DNA of 53,814 nucleotides, from the NCBI GenBank assembly GCA_035763085.1, contig DASUBV010000080.1, forward strand, positions 1 to 53,814, given 5' to 3'. Below, one piece after another: positions 40,160 through 47,109 of the stretch; within the stretch, counting starts at the first letter, position 1; the number at the start of each line of letters is the position of its first letter. The stretch is from DASUBV01 sp035763085 (GTDB lineage Bacteria; Actinomycetota; Actinomycetes; Streptosporangiales; Streptosporangiaceae). The notes below the pieces were generated by a model. That model had not been told where the DNA came from, did not search any database, and saw nothing but the letters and a program-made list of their open reading frames with translations. Position numbers and translations under genes: made by a program.

Positions 40160-41376
40160 GCGGGCCGGTGCGGGTCGCGACGGTTATTGCCCGGCTGGAG
40201 GGCGGTGCCGGCGTGCTGGCGCTGCGCGGGGCGCTGGCCGTCAGCCAGGACCGCTGCCCGGTGACCATCATCACCGGGCAGGGTGACCAGCTGGTCGGCG
40301 CGGCCAGGGCCGCGGGCCTGGAGGTGATCATCGAGCCGTCGCTGCGCGCCCCGATCCGGCCGGCGAGCGACCTGCGGGCGCTGCGCCGGGTGCAGGAACT
40401 GCTCGCCGGGCGGGCCTTTGACGTCGTGCACACGCACTGTGCCAAGGGCGGCGCCGTGGGCCGGATGGCCGCGCATCGCGCGGGTGTCGGCCGGATTGTG
40501 CACACCTACCACGGCTTCCCCTTCCATCAGTTTCAGCCGCGCGCGCTGCGCGAGGCGTACGTGGCGATCGAGCGGAAGCTGGGCCGGATCACCGACCTGG
40601 CCCTGTGCGTGGGGGCGGGCGTGGCAGCCGAGGCTGTACGCCGGGAGCTGATCGAGCCGGACCGGGTGCAGACGATCGGGGTGTCGGTCGACGGGCCGCA
40701 GCGCGCCCGGGCCAGCCGGGCGGCGGGCACGGCGGCGGCCCGGCGCCGGGCCCGCGCGCTGCTCGGCCTGCCCGCCGCGGGGCCGGTGGTCGGCGCGGTG
40801 GGGCGGCTGGCGTACCAGAAGGCGCCCGGGGACCTGGTGACTGCGCTGGCGGCGCTGGGCCGGCCGGACGTGACCGGGGTCTGGGTAGGCTCCGGCGAGC
40901 TGGCCGGGAAGGTCAGCCAGGCTGCGCGGGCCCGGCTGCCGGGCCGGTTCCTGCTGGCCGGGGAGCGCGCCGACATCCTGGACATCCTGCCGGCCTTCGA
41001 CGTGTTCGCGCTGCCCAGCCGCTACGAGGGCCTGCCGACGGTCATCGTCGAGGCGATGATCTGCGCCGTACCGGTGGTGGCGACTGCCGTCAATGCCGTC
41101 CCTGACCTGGTCATTCCCGGCCGGACGGGCCTGCTGGTGCCGCCGCGGCGGCCGGCCCGGCTGGCCGCCGCGATCGGCCGCCTGCTGGACTCCCCGGCCG
41201 AGGCCGGGGCGATGGCCGCCGCCGCCCGGGACCGGGTGGCGGGGCAGCACAATGAGATAACTACCAGAAATGCCCTGATAACGGCTTACGGGATAGCGCC
41301 GGAGCCGCCGGCGAGCCAGCCGGCCCGCGCCTTTGCCCCGGCCGTGCAATCAGTGCCGAGTCCTGCTTTGCCGTAA
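40156..41376 (+). CDS. GT4-family glycosyltransferase
   Basis: The 406-residue enzyme has an N-terminal GT-B half (RVATVIARLEGGAGVLALRG, with VHTHCAKGGAVGRMAA and TYHGFPFHQF). Its C-terminal nucleotide-sugar half has VVGAVGRLAYQKAPGDLVTA, then VFALPSRYEGLPTVIVEAMI (EX7E) and DLVIPGRTGLLVPPRRPARL. It adds a sugar to a lipid-linked or free acceptor; donor and linkage are unknown. The start GTG 40156 overlaps the regulator stop. Unlike the enzyme at 31723 it has only a short C-terminal tail. It is the last biosynthetic gene of the locus. Confidence 0.85.
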   Translation: MSGPVRVATVIARLEGGAGVLALRGALAVSQDRCPVTIITGQGDQLVGAARAAGLEVIIEPSLRAPIRPASDLRALRRVQELLAGRAFDVVHTHCAKGGAVGRMAAHRAGVGRIVHTYHGFPFHQFQPRALREAYVAIERKLGRITDLALCVGAGVAAEAVRRELIEPDRVQTIGVSVDGPQRARASRAAGTAAARRRARALLGLPAAGPVVGAVGRLAYQKAPGDLVTALAALGRPDVTGVWVGSGELAGKVSQAARARLPGRFLLAGERADILDILPAFDVFALPSRYEGLPTVIVEAMICAVPVVATAVNAVPDLVIPGRTGLLVPPRRPARLAAAIGRLLDSPAEAGAMAAAARDRVAGQHNEITTRNALITAYGIAPEPPASQPARAFAPAVQSVPSPALP

Positions 41377-41653
41377 GTTACTGTCTCGTAAACGGAAGTT
41401 TATTCCGCATGGTGCCAGAGTGTCTTATGAGTAAAGAAAAAGACAACTTCGCCGTGAGCCGGAAGTAAAGTCACCGCTAAGTCTGGGGCGATAAACATAA
41501 TGAGTGAAGGATTCCGGCGCCAGCGAGGTTGTCTGTACGTTCAGTCACTTGCGCCGGACTCAATAAGCCACAGGGTCAGGCTAGGCACCCGGCAGCGGTG
41601 GGCGGAACCGAGTCGTGACGCTTGCTTCGGGGGCTGGCTAGGGGGGGAAGGCT
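41377..41653. other. Lower-GC regulatory region between the GT4 gene and the second regulator
   Basis: By count, bases 41401-41520 are about 48% G+C, against roughly 70% in the flanking genes. The stretch has A-rich runs (GTAAAGAAAAAGACAAC) and a CGGAA/TTCCG stem near 41393-41407. I see no convincing gene. A promoter for the second response regulator probably lies here, but no pair of -35 and -10 hexamers stands out. Confidence 0.55.
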
Positions 41654-41815
41654 ATGCGAAACGTGTTGCTGATGCGGCATTGCCGCATGAAGGTGGCTCA
41701 AGGGACAAGCCGGCCGGCGGGCCGGCAGCACGGACTGGCCGGCTGGCCGGCAGATGCGGTGGTGTCCAGTGAACTGACGCTCATCCGGCTGCCGCTGTCC
41801 GGGCGGTCGCGATGA
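41654..41815 (+). CDS. Possible 53-residue small protein coupled to the second regulator
   Basis: ATG 41654 is preceded by GGGGGGGAAG. The frame runs to TGA 41813-41815, overlapping the regulator ATG (41812) as ATGA. It begins MRNVLLMRHCRMKVAQG and is Arg/Gly-rich after that, with no recognisable domain. A perfect palindrome (ATGCGGCA-T-TGCCGCAT, 41672-41688) lies inside it and could be an operator. It may be a leader frame rather than a functional protein. Confidence 0.35.
   Translation: MRNVLLMRHCRMKVAQGTSRPAGRQHGLAGWPADAVVSSELTLIRLPLSGRSR
41672..41688. promoter_or_regulatory. 17-base palindrome upstream of the second response regulator
   Basis: ATGCGGCA and TGCCGCAT flank a single T, giving a perfect 8-bp inverted repeat 124 bases before the regulator start. 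CCGCATGAA (41683-41691) also occurs inverted, as TTCATGCGG, upstream of the first regulator (38813-38821). It suits a dimeric LuxR-type operator, though the 9-base match may be chance. Confidence 0.4.
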
Positions 41816-42669
41816 AACTGATTCTCGGCGACGACCAGGCGATATTTCTCGACGCGCTGTCGACTGTCCTGACGCAGCGGGGCTATGACGTGGGAGCGGT
41901 GGCCCGCAGTCCCGAGGAGATGATCGCGCACGTACGTCATCAGCGGCCCGATGCGTGCCTGCTGGACTGCAATCTGGCTATCAACGAGGGGATCGAGACG
42001 GTCCGCAAGGTTGTCGAGGCCTGCCCGACGACGATCGTGGTGGTGCTCAGCGCCGACCCGGACGCCGATGCCGCGGACCGGGCCATGGGCGCCGGTGCCT
42101 CGGGCTACCTGCATCAGTCACGCGGTGTGGAGGTCCTGGTCGCGGCGCTGGAGCGGGTGCTGAACGGCGAGCGCGTGGTCGACGTTCCGGGCGGAGCGGG
42201 CCGTAGGACGCGCCGGGCCTCGCATGCTGACAATCTCGCGGCGACGCTGACCGGCCGGGAGCGGGAGTGCCTGAGCCTCCTGGTGGCCGGGATGGATACC
42301 GCGGCCATGGTCGAGCAGATGGGCGTGTCCCGGACCACGGTGCGCACTCACCTGCAGGCCGTGCTGACCAAGCTGTGCGTGCACTCACGGCTGGAAGCCG
42401 CGTCGTTCGCGGTGCGGCACCGGCTGGTGGACGCCTGGGCCGATCCTGCGGCGCAGGCGCCGGCCTCGGTGGCGCCCCCGGCACCGGTCCCGGCGAGCGG
42501 AGCCGCTGCGGCGGCCGGCGCAGGTGGCGCGTCGGCGGGATGGCCCCGCCCGGCCATCCGGGCGGTTGGGTCCAGGTCCAGTGAGCGCCGGGGAGCCGGC
42601 CGGGCACCCGCCCGGACGGCGGCCGCGGAGCGGGGCTGGGACTCAGCCAAACTGGCTGCGTCGGGCTGA
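41812..42669 (+). CDS. LuxR-type response regulator with degenerate receiver lysine
   Basis: The receiver domain has Asp7-Asp8 (LILGDDQAIFLDALSTVL) and Asp52 (ACLLDCNLAINEG), but the conserved lysine after strand 5 is replaced: GASGYLHQSRG has Gln102 where Lys is expected. A LuxR helix-turn-helix follows around residues 145-205 (LTGRERECLSLLVAGMDTAA, then VSRTTVRTHLQAVLTKL and HSRLEAASFAV). The last 75 residues are Ala/Pro-rich. It may be phosphorylation-independent or use unusual signalling. No kinase is adjacent. It closes the exopolysaccharide locus and is followed by a hairpin array. Confidence 0.85.
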   Translation: MKLILGDDQAIFLDALSTVLTQRGYDVGAVARSPEEMIAHVRHQRPDACLLDCNLAINEGIETVRKVVEACPTTIVVVLSADPDADAADRAMGAGASGYLHQSRGVEVLVAALERVLNGERVVDVPGGAGRRTRRASHADNLAATLTGRERECLSLLVAGMDTAAMVEQMGVSRTTVRTHLQAVLTKLCVHSRLEAASFAVRHRLVDAWADPAAQAPASVAPPAPVPASGAAAAAGAGGASAGWPRPAIRAVGSRSSERRGAGRAPARTAAAERGWDSAKLAASG

Positions 42670-42674
42670 GTAAC

Positions 42675-42767
42675 CCAGGGGACGGCCCCTGGAGCCCCGG
42701 CCCGGGGGCGCTGTGCCCCCGGGCCGGGGCTCAGGGCCGACCCCCTGAGACAAGGGCCAGGGGCCCT
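42675..42767. terminator. Array of four hairpins ending the exopolysaccharide locus
   Basis: In order: CCAGGGG/CCCCTGG (42675-42692); a perfect 17-bp stem AGCCCCGGCCCGGGGGC with its complement (42693-42709 and 42715-42731, five-base loop); CTCAGGG/CCCTGAG (42730-42749); AGGGCC/GGCCCT (42753-42767). They begin six bases after the regulator stop. This is the densest structured block in the window and probably an efficient terminator that isolates the locus from acpS. Confidence 0.75.
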
Positions 42768-42878
42768 CGCCCCCGGCTCTCCAGTTGCCCGGGCACCGCA
42801 CGCGGGCGGGGTCAATGGCCGGGAGGCGCAAGCCGGGAGGCGCGTGCGGCGCGGTGCGGGCGTGGGAGGCTGGGCGGC

Positions 42879-43229
42879 ATGATCGTGGGGATTGGCGTGG
42901 ACGTCGCGCAGATCTCGCGGCTGGAGGCCGCGCTGCGCCGCACCCCGGCGCTGGCCGAACGGCTGTTCGCTGAGAGCGAACGGGGCGCTCCGGTGCCGTC
43001 GCTGGCGGGCTACTTCGCTGCAAAAGAGGCGGTGGCCAAGGCACTGGGCGGCCCGGCCGGGCTGCGCTGGACCGACGCGCGGGTGAGCCACGACAGCCGG
43101 GGCAAGCCGGTGCTGGACGCCCGCGGCACGGTGGCGGCGGCTGCTGCCCGGCTGGGCGTGACCACCTGGCACCTGTCCATCAGCCACGATGGCGGCGTGT
43201 GCATAGCGATGGTCGTGGCGGAGAGATAG
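42879..43229 (+). CDS. acpS: Holo-[acyl-carrier-protein] synthase
   Basis: AcpS transfers 4'-phosphopantetheine from CoA to ACP. The 116-residue protein begins MIVGIGVDVAQISRLEAALR with the magnesium aspartate, has FAAKEAVAKALGG (family motif near residue 48) and LSISHDGGVCIAMVV at the end. Length is typical. ATG 42879 has GGGAGGCTGGG upstream; a 12-base direct repeat GCCGGGAGGCGC occurs near 42820-42842. In actinobacteria acpS usually follows glmS; here it follows the exopolysaccharide locus. Confidence 0.95.
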   Translation: MIVGIGVDVAQISRLEAALRRTPALAERLFAESERGAPVPSLAGYFAAKEAVAKALGGPAGLRWTDARVSHDSRGKPVLDARGTVAAAAARLGVTTWHLSISHDGGVCIAMVVAER

Positions 43230-43248
43230 CCAGGGTGGCGAGTCCCAG

Positions 43249-44751
43249 ATGAGAAACGCGCATGCGACGGCCGATGTCCGCACGGCCGAACAGGCCCTGA
43301 TGAGCCGGCTGCCCGCCGGGACGCTGATGAGCCGGGCGGCGGCCGGGCTGGCCTCGGTCTGCGCCGGCCTGCTCGGCCAGGTTTACGGCAGCCGGGTGGC
43401 GATCCTGGCCGGCAGCGGCGACAACGGCGGTGATGCGCTGTACGCGGGCGCGCTGCTGGCGCGGCGCGGCGCGGTCGTCACCGCGCTGGCCGCCAGCGAG
43501 CGGCTGCACGAGCCGGGCGCGGCGGCCCTGCGCGGCGCGGGCGGCCGGGTACTGCGATCCGGGGCCGGCGCCGCGGACGCCGCGGCGGCCCTCGGCCGGG
43601 CCGATCTGATCATCGACGGCCTGCTCGGCATCGGCGGCCGCGGCGGGCTGCGCGAGCCCGCGGCCGGCCTGGCCGCGCACACCGAGGCGGCCCGCCGCGA
43701 CGGAGCGATCGTGGTGGCCGTCGACCTGCCCAGCGGCGTCGACGCCGACACCGGCGTGGTGGCAGGCCCGGCCATCCGGGCCGACGTCACGGTCACCTTC
43801 GGCACCTGGAAGCCCGGCCTGCTCATCGACCCCGGTGCCAGTCACGCCGGGGCGGCCGAGCTCATCGACATCGGCCTGGCCCCGAGCCTGGGCCCGCCGG
43901 CGGCCAGCTCACTGCAGGCCGCCGACGTCGCGGCGCTGCTGCCCCGCCCCGCGGCCGAGTCGGACAAGTACCGGCGCGGCGTGCTGGGCCTGCTGGCCGG
44001 CAGCGCCCGGTACACCGGCGCGGCCGTCCTGGCCACCGGCAGCGCGATTCACGGCGGGGCCGGCATGGTCCGGCTGGTGTCAGCGGAGCAGGCCCGCACG
44101 GCGGCCCGCCAGCACTGGCCAGAGGCGGTCGTCGCGCCCACCGAGACGGGCCCGCCCGAGCAGGTGATCGAGGAGGCCGGCCAGGTCCAGGCCTGGGCCG
44201 CCGGACCGGGCATGGGAACCGGCGATGACGCGGCCGGCCTGCTCGCCGCCGTGCTGGCCACCAGCCTGCCGGTGCTCGTGGACGCCGACGGGATCACGCT
44301 GCTGGCCCGGCACCCCGCGCTGCTGCCGCGGTCCGCTCCGACGCTCATCACCCCGCACGCCGGCGAGCTGTCACGGCTCACCGGCGCCGACCGGGACAGC
44401 ATCGAGGCACGGCGCCTGGAGCACGCCACGGCCGCGGCGGCCAAGCTTGGCGTCACGGTCCTGCTCAAGGGGTCCACGACGGTCATCGCCGATCCGGCCG
44501 GCACCGGGCCGGCCCTGATCAACCCGACCGGCACGCCGTGGCTGGCCACGGCGGGCTCCGGCGATGTCCTGTCGGGCCTGGCCGGGGCACTGCTGGCGCA
44601 GGGGCTGCCGCCCGCGCAGGCGGCGGCCGCCGCGGCGTACCTGCACGGGGTGGCGGCCCGGCTGGCGGCCGACGACGCGCCGATCGGCGCCGGCGACCTG
44701 ATCGCCGCGCTCCCCGCCGCCATCCGGAGCGTCACCCGGTCCCGGTCGTAG
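43249..44751 (+). CDS. nnr: Bifunctional NAD(P)H-hydrate epimerase/dehydratase
   Basis: This enzyme repairs hydrated NAD(P)H: the N-terminal half epimerises (S)/(R)-NAD(P)HX and the C-terminal half dehydrates it using ADP. The 500-residue protein has the epimerase loop ILAGSGDNGGDALYAGALLA and VDLPSGVDADTG, then the kinase-like dehydratase part with KYRRGVLGLLAGSARYTGAA, TLITPHAGELSRLTGADRDS and LATAGSGDVLSGLAGALLAQ. Full length is standard. It is 19 bases after acpS. A bidirectional terminator separates it from the convergent peptidase gene. Confidence 0.95.
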   Translation: MRNAHATADVRTAEQALMSRLPAGTLMSRAAAGLASVCAGLLGQVYGSRVAILAGSGDNGGDALYAGALLARRGAVVTALAASERLHEPGAAALRGAGGRVLRSGAGAADAAAALGRADLIIDGLLGIGGRGGLREPAAGLAAHTEAARRDGAIVVAVDLPSGVDADTGVVAGPAIRADVTVTFGTWKPGLLIDPGASHAGAAELIDIGLAPSLGPPAASSLQAADVAALLPRPAAESDKYRRGVLGLLAGSARYTGAAVLATGSAIHGGAGMVRLVSAEQARTAARQHWPEAVVAPTETGPPEQVIEEAGQVQAWAAGPGMGTGDDAAGLLAAVLATSLPVLVDADGITLLARHPALLPRSAPTLITPHAGELSRLTGADRDSIEARRLEHATAAAAKLGVTVLLKGSTTVIADPAGTGPALINPTGTPWLATAGSGDVLSGLAGALLAQGLPPAQAAAAAAYLHGVAARLAADDAPIGAGDLIAALPAAIRSVTRSRS

Positions 44752-44794
44752 CCCGCCGCGCGGCTCAGCCCGGCCCCTGACGGGGCCCGGCTCC

Positions 44795-44942
44795 GGCTCA
44801 GCCCGCCCGGGCCACCTGCGGCATCCGGCCAAGGCCAGGCTCAGCCAGCCCGGGCCACCTGCTGCATCCGCCCGGCTCAGCCAGCCCGGCCGCCGGGGAG
44901 GTCCGGCTCTGGCTCAGCCCGCCCGGCGACCGCGGCATCCGG
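44795..44942. repeat. Imperfect direct repeats between nnr and the S9 peptidase gene
   Basis: A unit of about 33 bases starting GGCTCAGCCCGCCCGGGCCA and ending GCATCCG occurs at 44795-44828, 44838-44870 and 44911-44942 (with small changes). A shortened copy lies at about 44874-44896. Unit sequence varies and spacers are not unique, so it is a simple direct-repeat patch and not a CRISPR. Confidence 0.65.
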
Positions 44943-44958
44943 CTCCGCCCGCACGTTA

Positions 44959-45001
44959 ACGGGGCGGATCCCGCGCCTGAGCGGCGCGCGATCCTCCCCG
45001 T
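44959..45001. terminator. Bidirectional terminator between nnr and the S9 peptidase gene
   Basis: ACGGGGCGGATC (44959-44970) pairs with GATCCTCCCCGT (44990-45001) with one mismatch. ACGT bases on each side extend the pairing. It lies between two genes that converge, so it can end transcripts from both sides. Confidence 0.6.
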
Positions 45002-45018
45002 GACGTCAATCCTCCCGG

Positions 45019-46923
45019 CTACTCCGCGGGTGGCTCGGCGGCGCGGCCGCCCAGGTAGCGGGCCAGGAACTGGTCGGCCGCCGCGTAGAAGCGCAGCCGG
45101 TTCTCCGGCTTGGCGAAGCCGTGGCCCTCGTCGGGGAACAGCATGTAGTCGTGCGGGATGCCGGCCTTCTGCAGCGCCGCCACGATCTGCTCCGACTCGG
45201 CCTGCTTGACCCGCGGGTCATTCGCGCCCTGGGCGATCAGCAGCGGGATCCTGATGTCTTCGGCGCGGGACAGCGGCGAGCGCGACCACAGGAAGTCCGC
45301 CTCGGTGTCGGGGTTGCCGACCCGGCGGTGGAACTGGGCGATCATCGGCGCCCAGTACGGCGGAACCGACTTGATCAGCGTGATCAGGTTCGAGGGCCCG
45401 ACGATGTCGACGGCGCAGCAGTACAGGTCCGGGGTGAAGGTGGCCCCGGCCAGCGCGGCGTACCCGCCGTAGCTGCCGCCGTAGATGGCCACCCGGGACG
45501 GGTCGGCCCAGCCCTGGCTGACCGCGTATGCCACGGCATCGCTGAGGTCATTCTGCATCGCGGCGCCCCACTCGCGGTCGCCGGCATTGAGGAACTGCTT
45601 GCCGTACCCGGTGGAGCTACGGAAGTTGACCTGAATGCACAGGTAACCGCGGTTGGCCAGCCACTGAGCCTCGGGATTCCAGCCCCAGGTATCGCGGTGC
45701 CAGGGCCCGCCGTGCACGTTGAGCACGGCCGGCAGCCCCGACCGCCCGGCGCCGGGCGGGAACGTCAGGTAGCCGTGCACAGTCAGCCCGTCGCGGGTGG
45801 TGAAGGAGAACGGCTCCATCGCCGCCAGCTCGTACCGGGACAGCTCGGGCCGCTGCTCGAACAGGAACCTGGCAGTCCTGGCCGACCGGTCGTAGGCGTA
45901 GTAGGGGATCGGGCCGTCGTCGACGGTGAAGGCCACCAGCCAGGTCTGATCGGCGTCATCGGCGCCGATGATGACCGGGTCGCCAGGATTCAGGGCCCGG
46001 ATCGCGGCCAGGTCGTCGGCCACTGACGGGTCCAGCACGATGTACTCCGTCCGGCCTTTCTGGACCGTGACGAACTGCGGCTCGCGGGTCTCCGGATCGA
46101 GCCGGACCCCGCTGATGTCGTTGTCGGGATCGGCGGCCAGCACCTCGACCGCGCCGGTCGCGATGTCGATGCGGGTCAGCCGGGCGGTCTGGGCCCCGAC
46201 CGAGCTGGTCATGATCAGGGACTGGCCGTCACCGCTGAACTCGAGGTGCTCGGTTCCCCCGGCGTCCTCGGCCGAGATGGCGAGCAGCAGCCGCCAGCCG
46301 GGCGGGATGCCGTCGGCCGCGGCCGTGCCGGCGTCGCCACCGGACTCGCCGTTGTCCTCCCGGACCAGCAGCAGGAAGCCGCCGTCCGGCTGCGGCGCCA
46401 GCGCCGCGCGGACCAGCAGCTGGGAGTCCGCGATCCAGCCCGCGAAGCCCGGGTTGTCCAGTTCCTTGGTCAGCTCCCCGGTCACCAGGTCCAGCCGGTA
46501 GACATCGTGCAGCTGCGGGTTGTCGCGGTTCAGGCCGATGAGGATCTCGTCGGGGTGCTTGCGCTCGGCAGCGACGAGCTGGGTCTGCACGCCCTCGAAC
46601 GGGGTCAGGTCGCGGCGCTGCATGGTCTGCACGTCCACGTCATGCAGCCGCCAGTTCTCGTCGCCGCCGGTGTCCTGGATGTAGAGCAGGTGCCGGCCGT
46701 CGTGCGCCCAGTCGAACTGCCGGATGCCGCGGTCAGTGTCATCGGTGATGACCCTGGCCGCCGCCAGGTCCACGCCGTCGCGCGGGCTGACCGGGGCCAG
46801 CCAGACGTTCAGCACGCCCTCATGCGGTGCGATCCAGGCCAGCTGGGTGCCGTCGGGGGAGATACGAGGGCTGACCCGCTCGGGGTTGCCGAACAGGACG
46901 GGCAGCGGAATGAGGTCGGGCAT
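45019..46923 (-). CDS. S9-family prolyl oligopeptidase / dipeptidyl peptidase-like
   Basis: A serine peptidase with an N-terminal beta-propeller and C-terminal alpha/beta-hydrolase domain. The 634-residue protein starts MPDLIPLPVLFGNPERVSPR, has propeller repeats to about residue 370 and the catalytic domain with PAVLNVHGGPW, GYGKQFLNAGDREWG and the nucleophile GGSYGGY. The Asp is in AQGANDPRVK and the His in PDEGHGF. ATG 46923 has AGGAAGCGAG upstream. It is transcribed toward nnr and divergently from alr. The substrate, probably short peptides, is not evident. Confidence 0.9.
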   Translation of the reverse strand: MPDLIPLPVLFGNPERVSPRISPDGTQLAWIAPHEGVLNVWLAPVSPRDGVDLAAARVITDDTDRGIRQFDWAHDGRHLLYIQDTGGDENWRLHDVDVQTMQRRDLTPFEGVQTQLVAAERKHPDEILIGLNRDNPQLHDVYRLDLVTGELTKELDNPGFAGWIADSQLLVRAALAPQPDGGFLLLVREDNGESGGDAGTAAADGIPPGWRLLLAISAEDAGGTEHLEFSGDGQSLIMTSSVGAQTARLTRIDIATGAVEVLAADPDNDISGVRLDPETREPQFVTVQKGRTEYIVLDPSVADDLAAIRALNPGDPVIIGADDADQTWLVAFTVDDGPIPYYAYDRSARTARFLFEQRPELSRYELAAMEPFSFTTRDGLTVHGYLTFPPGAGRSGLPAVLNVHGGPWHRDTWGWNPEAQWLANRGYLCIQVNFRSSTGYGKQFLNAGDREWGAAMQNDLSDAVAYAVSQGWADPSRVAIYGGSYGGYAALAGATFTPDLYCCAVDIVGPSNLITLIKSVPPYWAPMIAQFHRRVGNPDTEADFLWSRSPLSRAEDIRIPLLIAQGANDPRVKQAESEQIVAALQKAGIPHDYMLFPDEGHGFAKPENRLRFYAAADQFLARYLGGRAAEPPAE

Positions 46924-47036
46924 CGATGACTCGCTTCCTGGCGGCAGGCGGGCTCGCTGCGCCCGGCCGCGGCGGGGCTCCGGCCCCGGCCAGCTCGGCC
47001 GCTCCGGAGCTGCCCGGCAGCCAGGCACGCTACGTC

Positions 47037-47059
47037 GTCACGATATCCGCCGTCGTGAC
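47037..47059. promoter_or_regulatory. Inverted repeat between divergent peptidase and alr genes
   Basis: GTCACGA (47037-47043) and TCGTGAC (47053-47059) are reverse complements nine bases apart, lying in the 186-base divergent spacer and about 50 bases before the alr ATG. It resembles a dimeric repressor operator. No clear -35/-10 pair is seen for alr. Confidence 0.45.
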
Positions 47060-47109
47060 CACCTGCCGAGCTGGCGACCTGGCCGCTCCGCTGCTGGCAG
47101 ACTGGCGGC

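Noticed and set aside
41500..41772. 90-codon frame upstream of the second regulator
   Set aside because: No good ribosome-binding site and odd composition; the 41654-41815 frame has a better site and overlap, though still uncertain.
44795..44942. Possible CRISPR array
   Set aside because: Repeats are imperfect, copies are few, spacers are not similar in length, and no cas genes are present.
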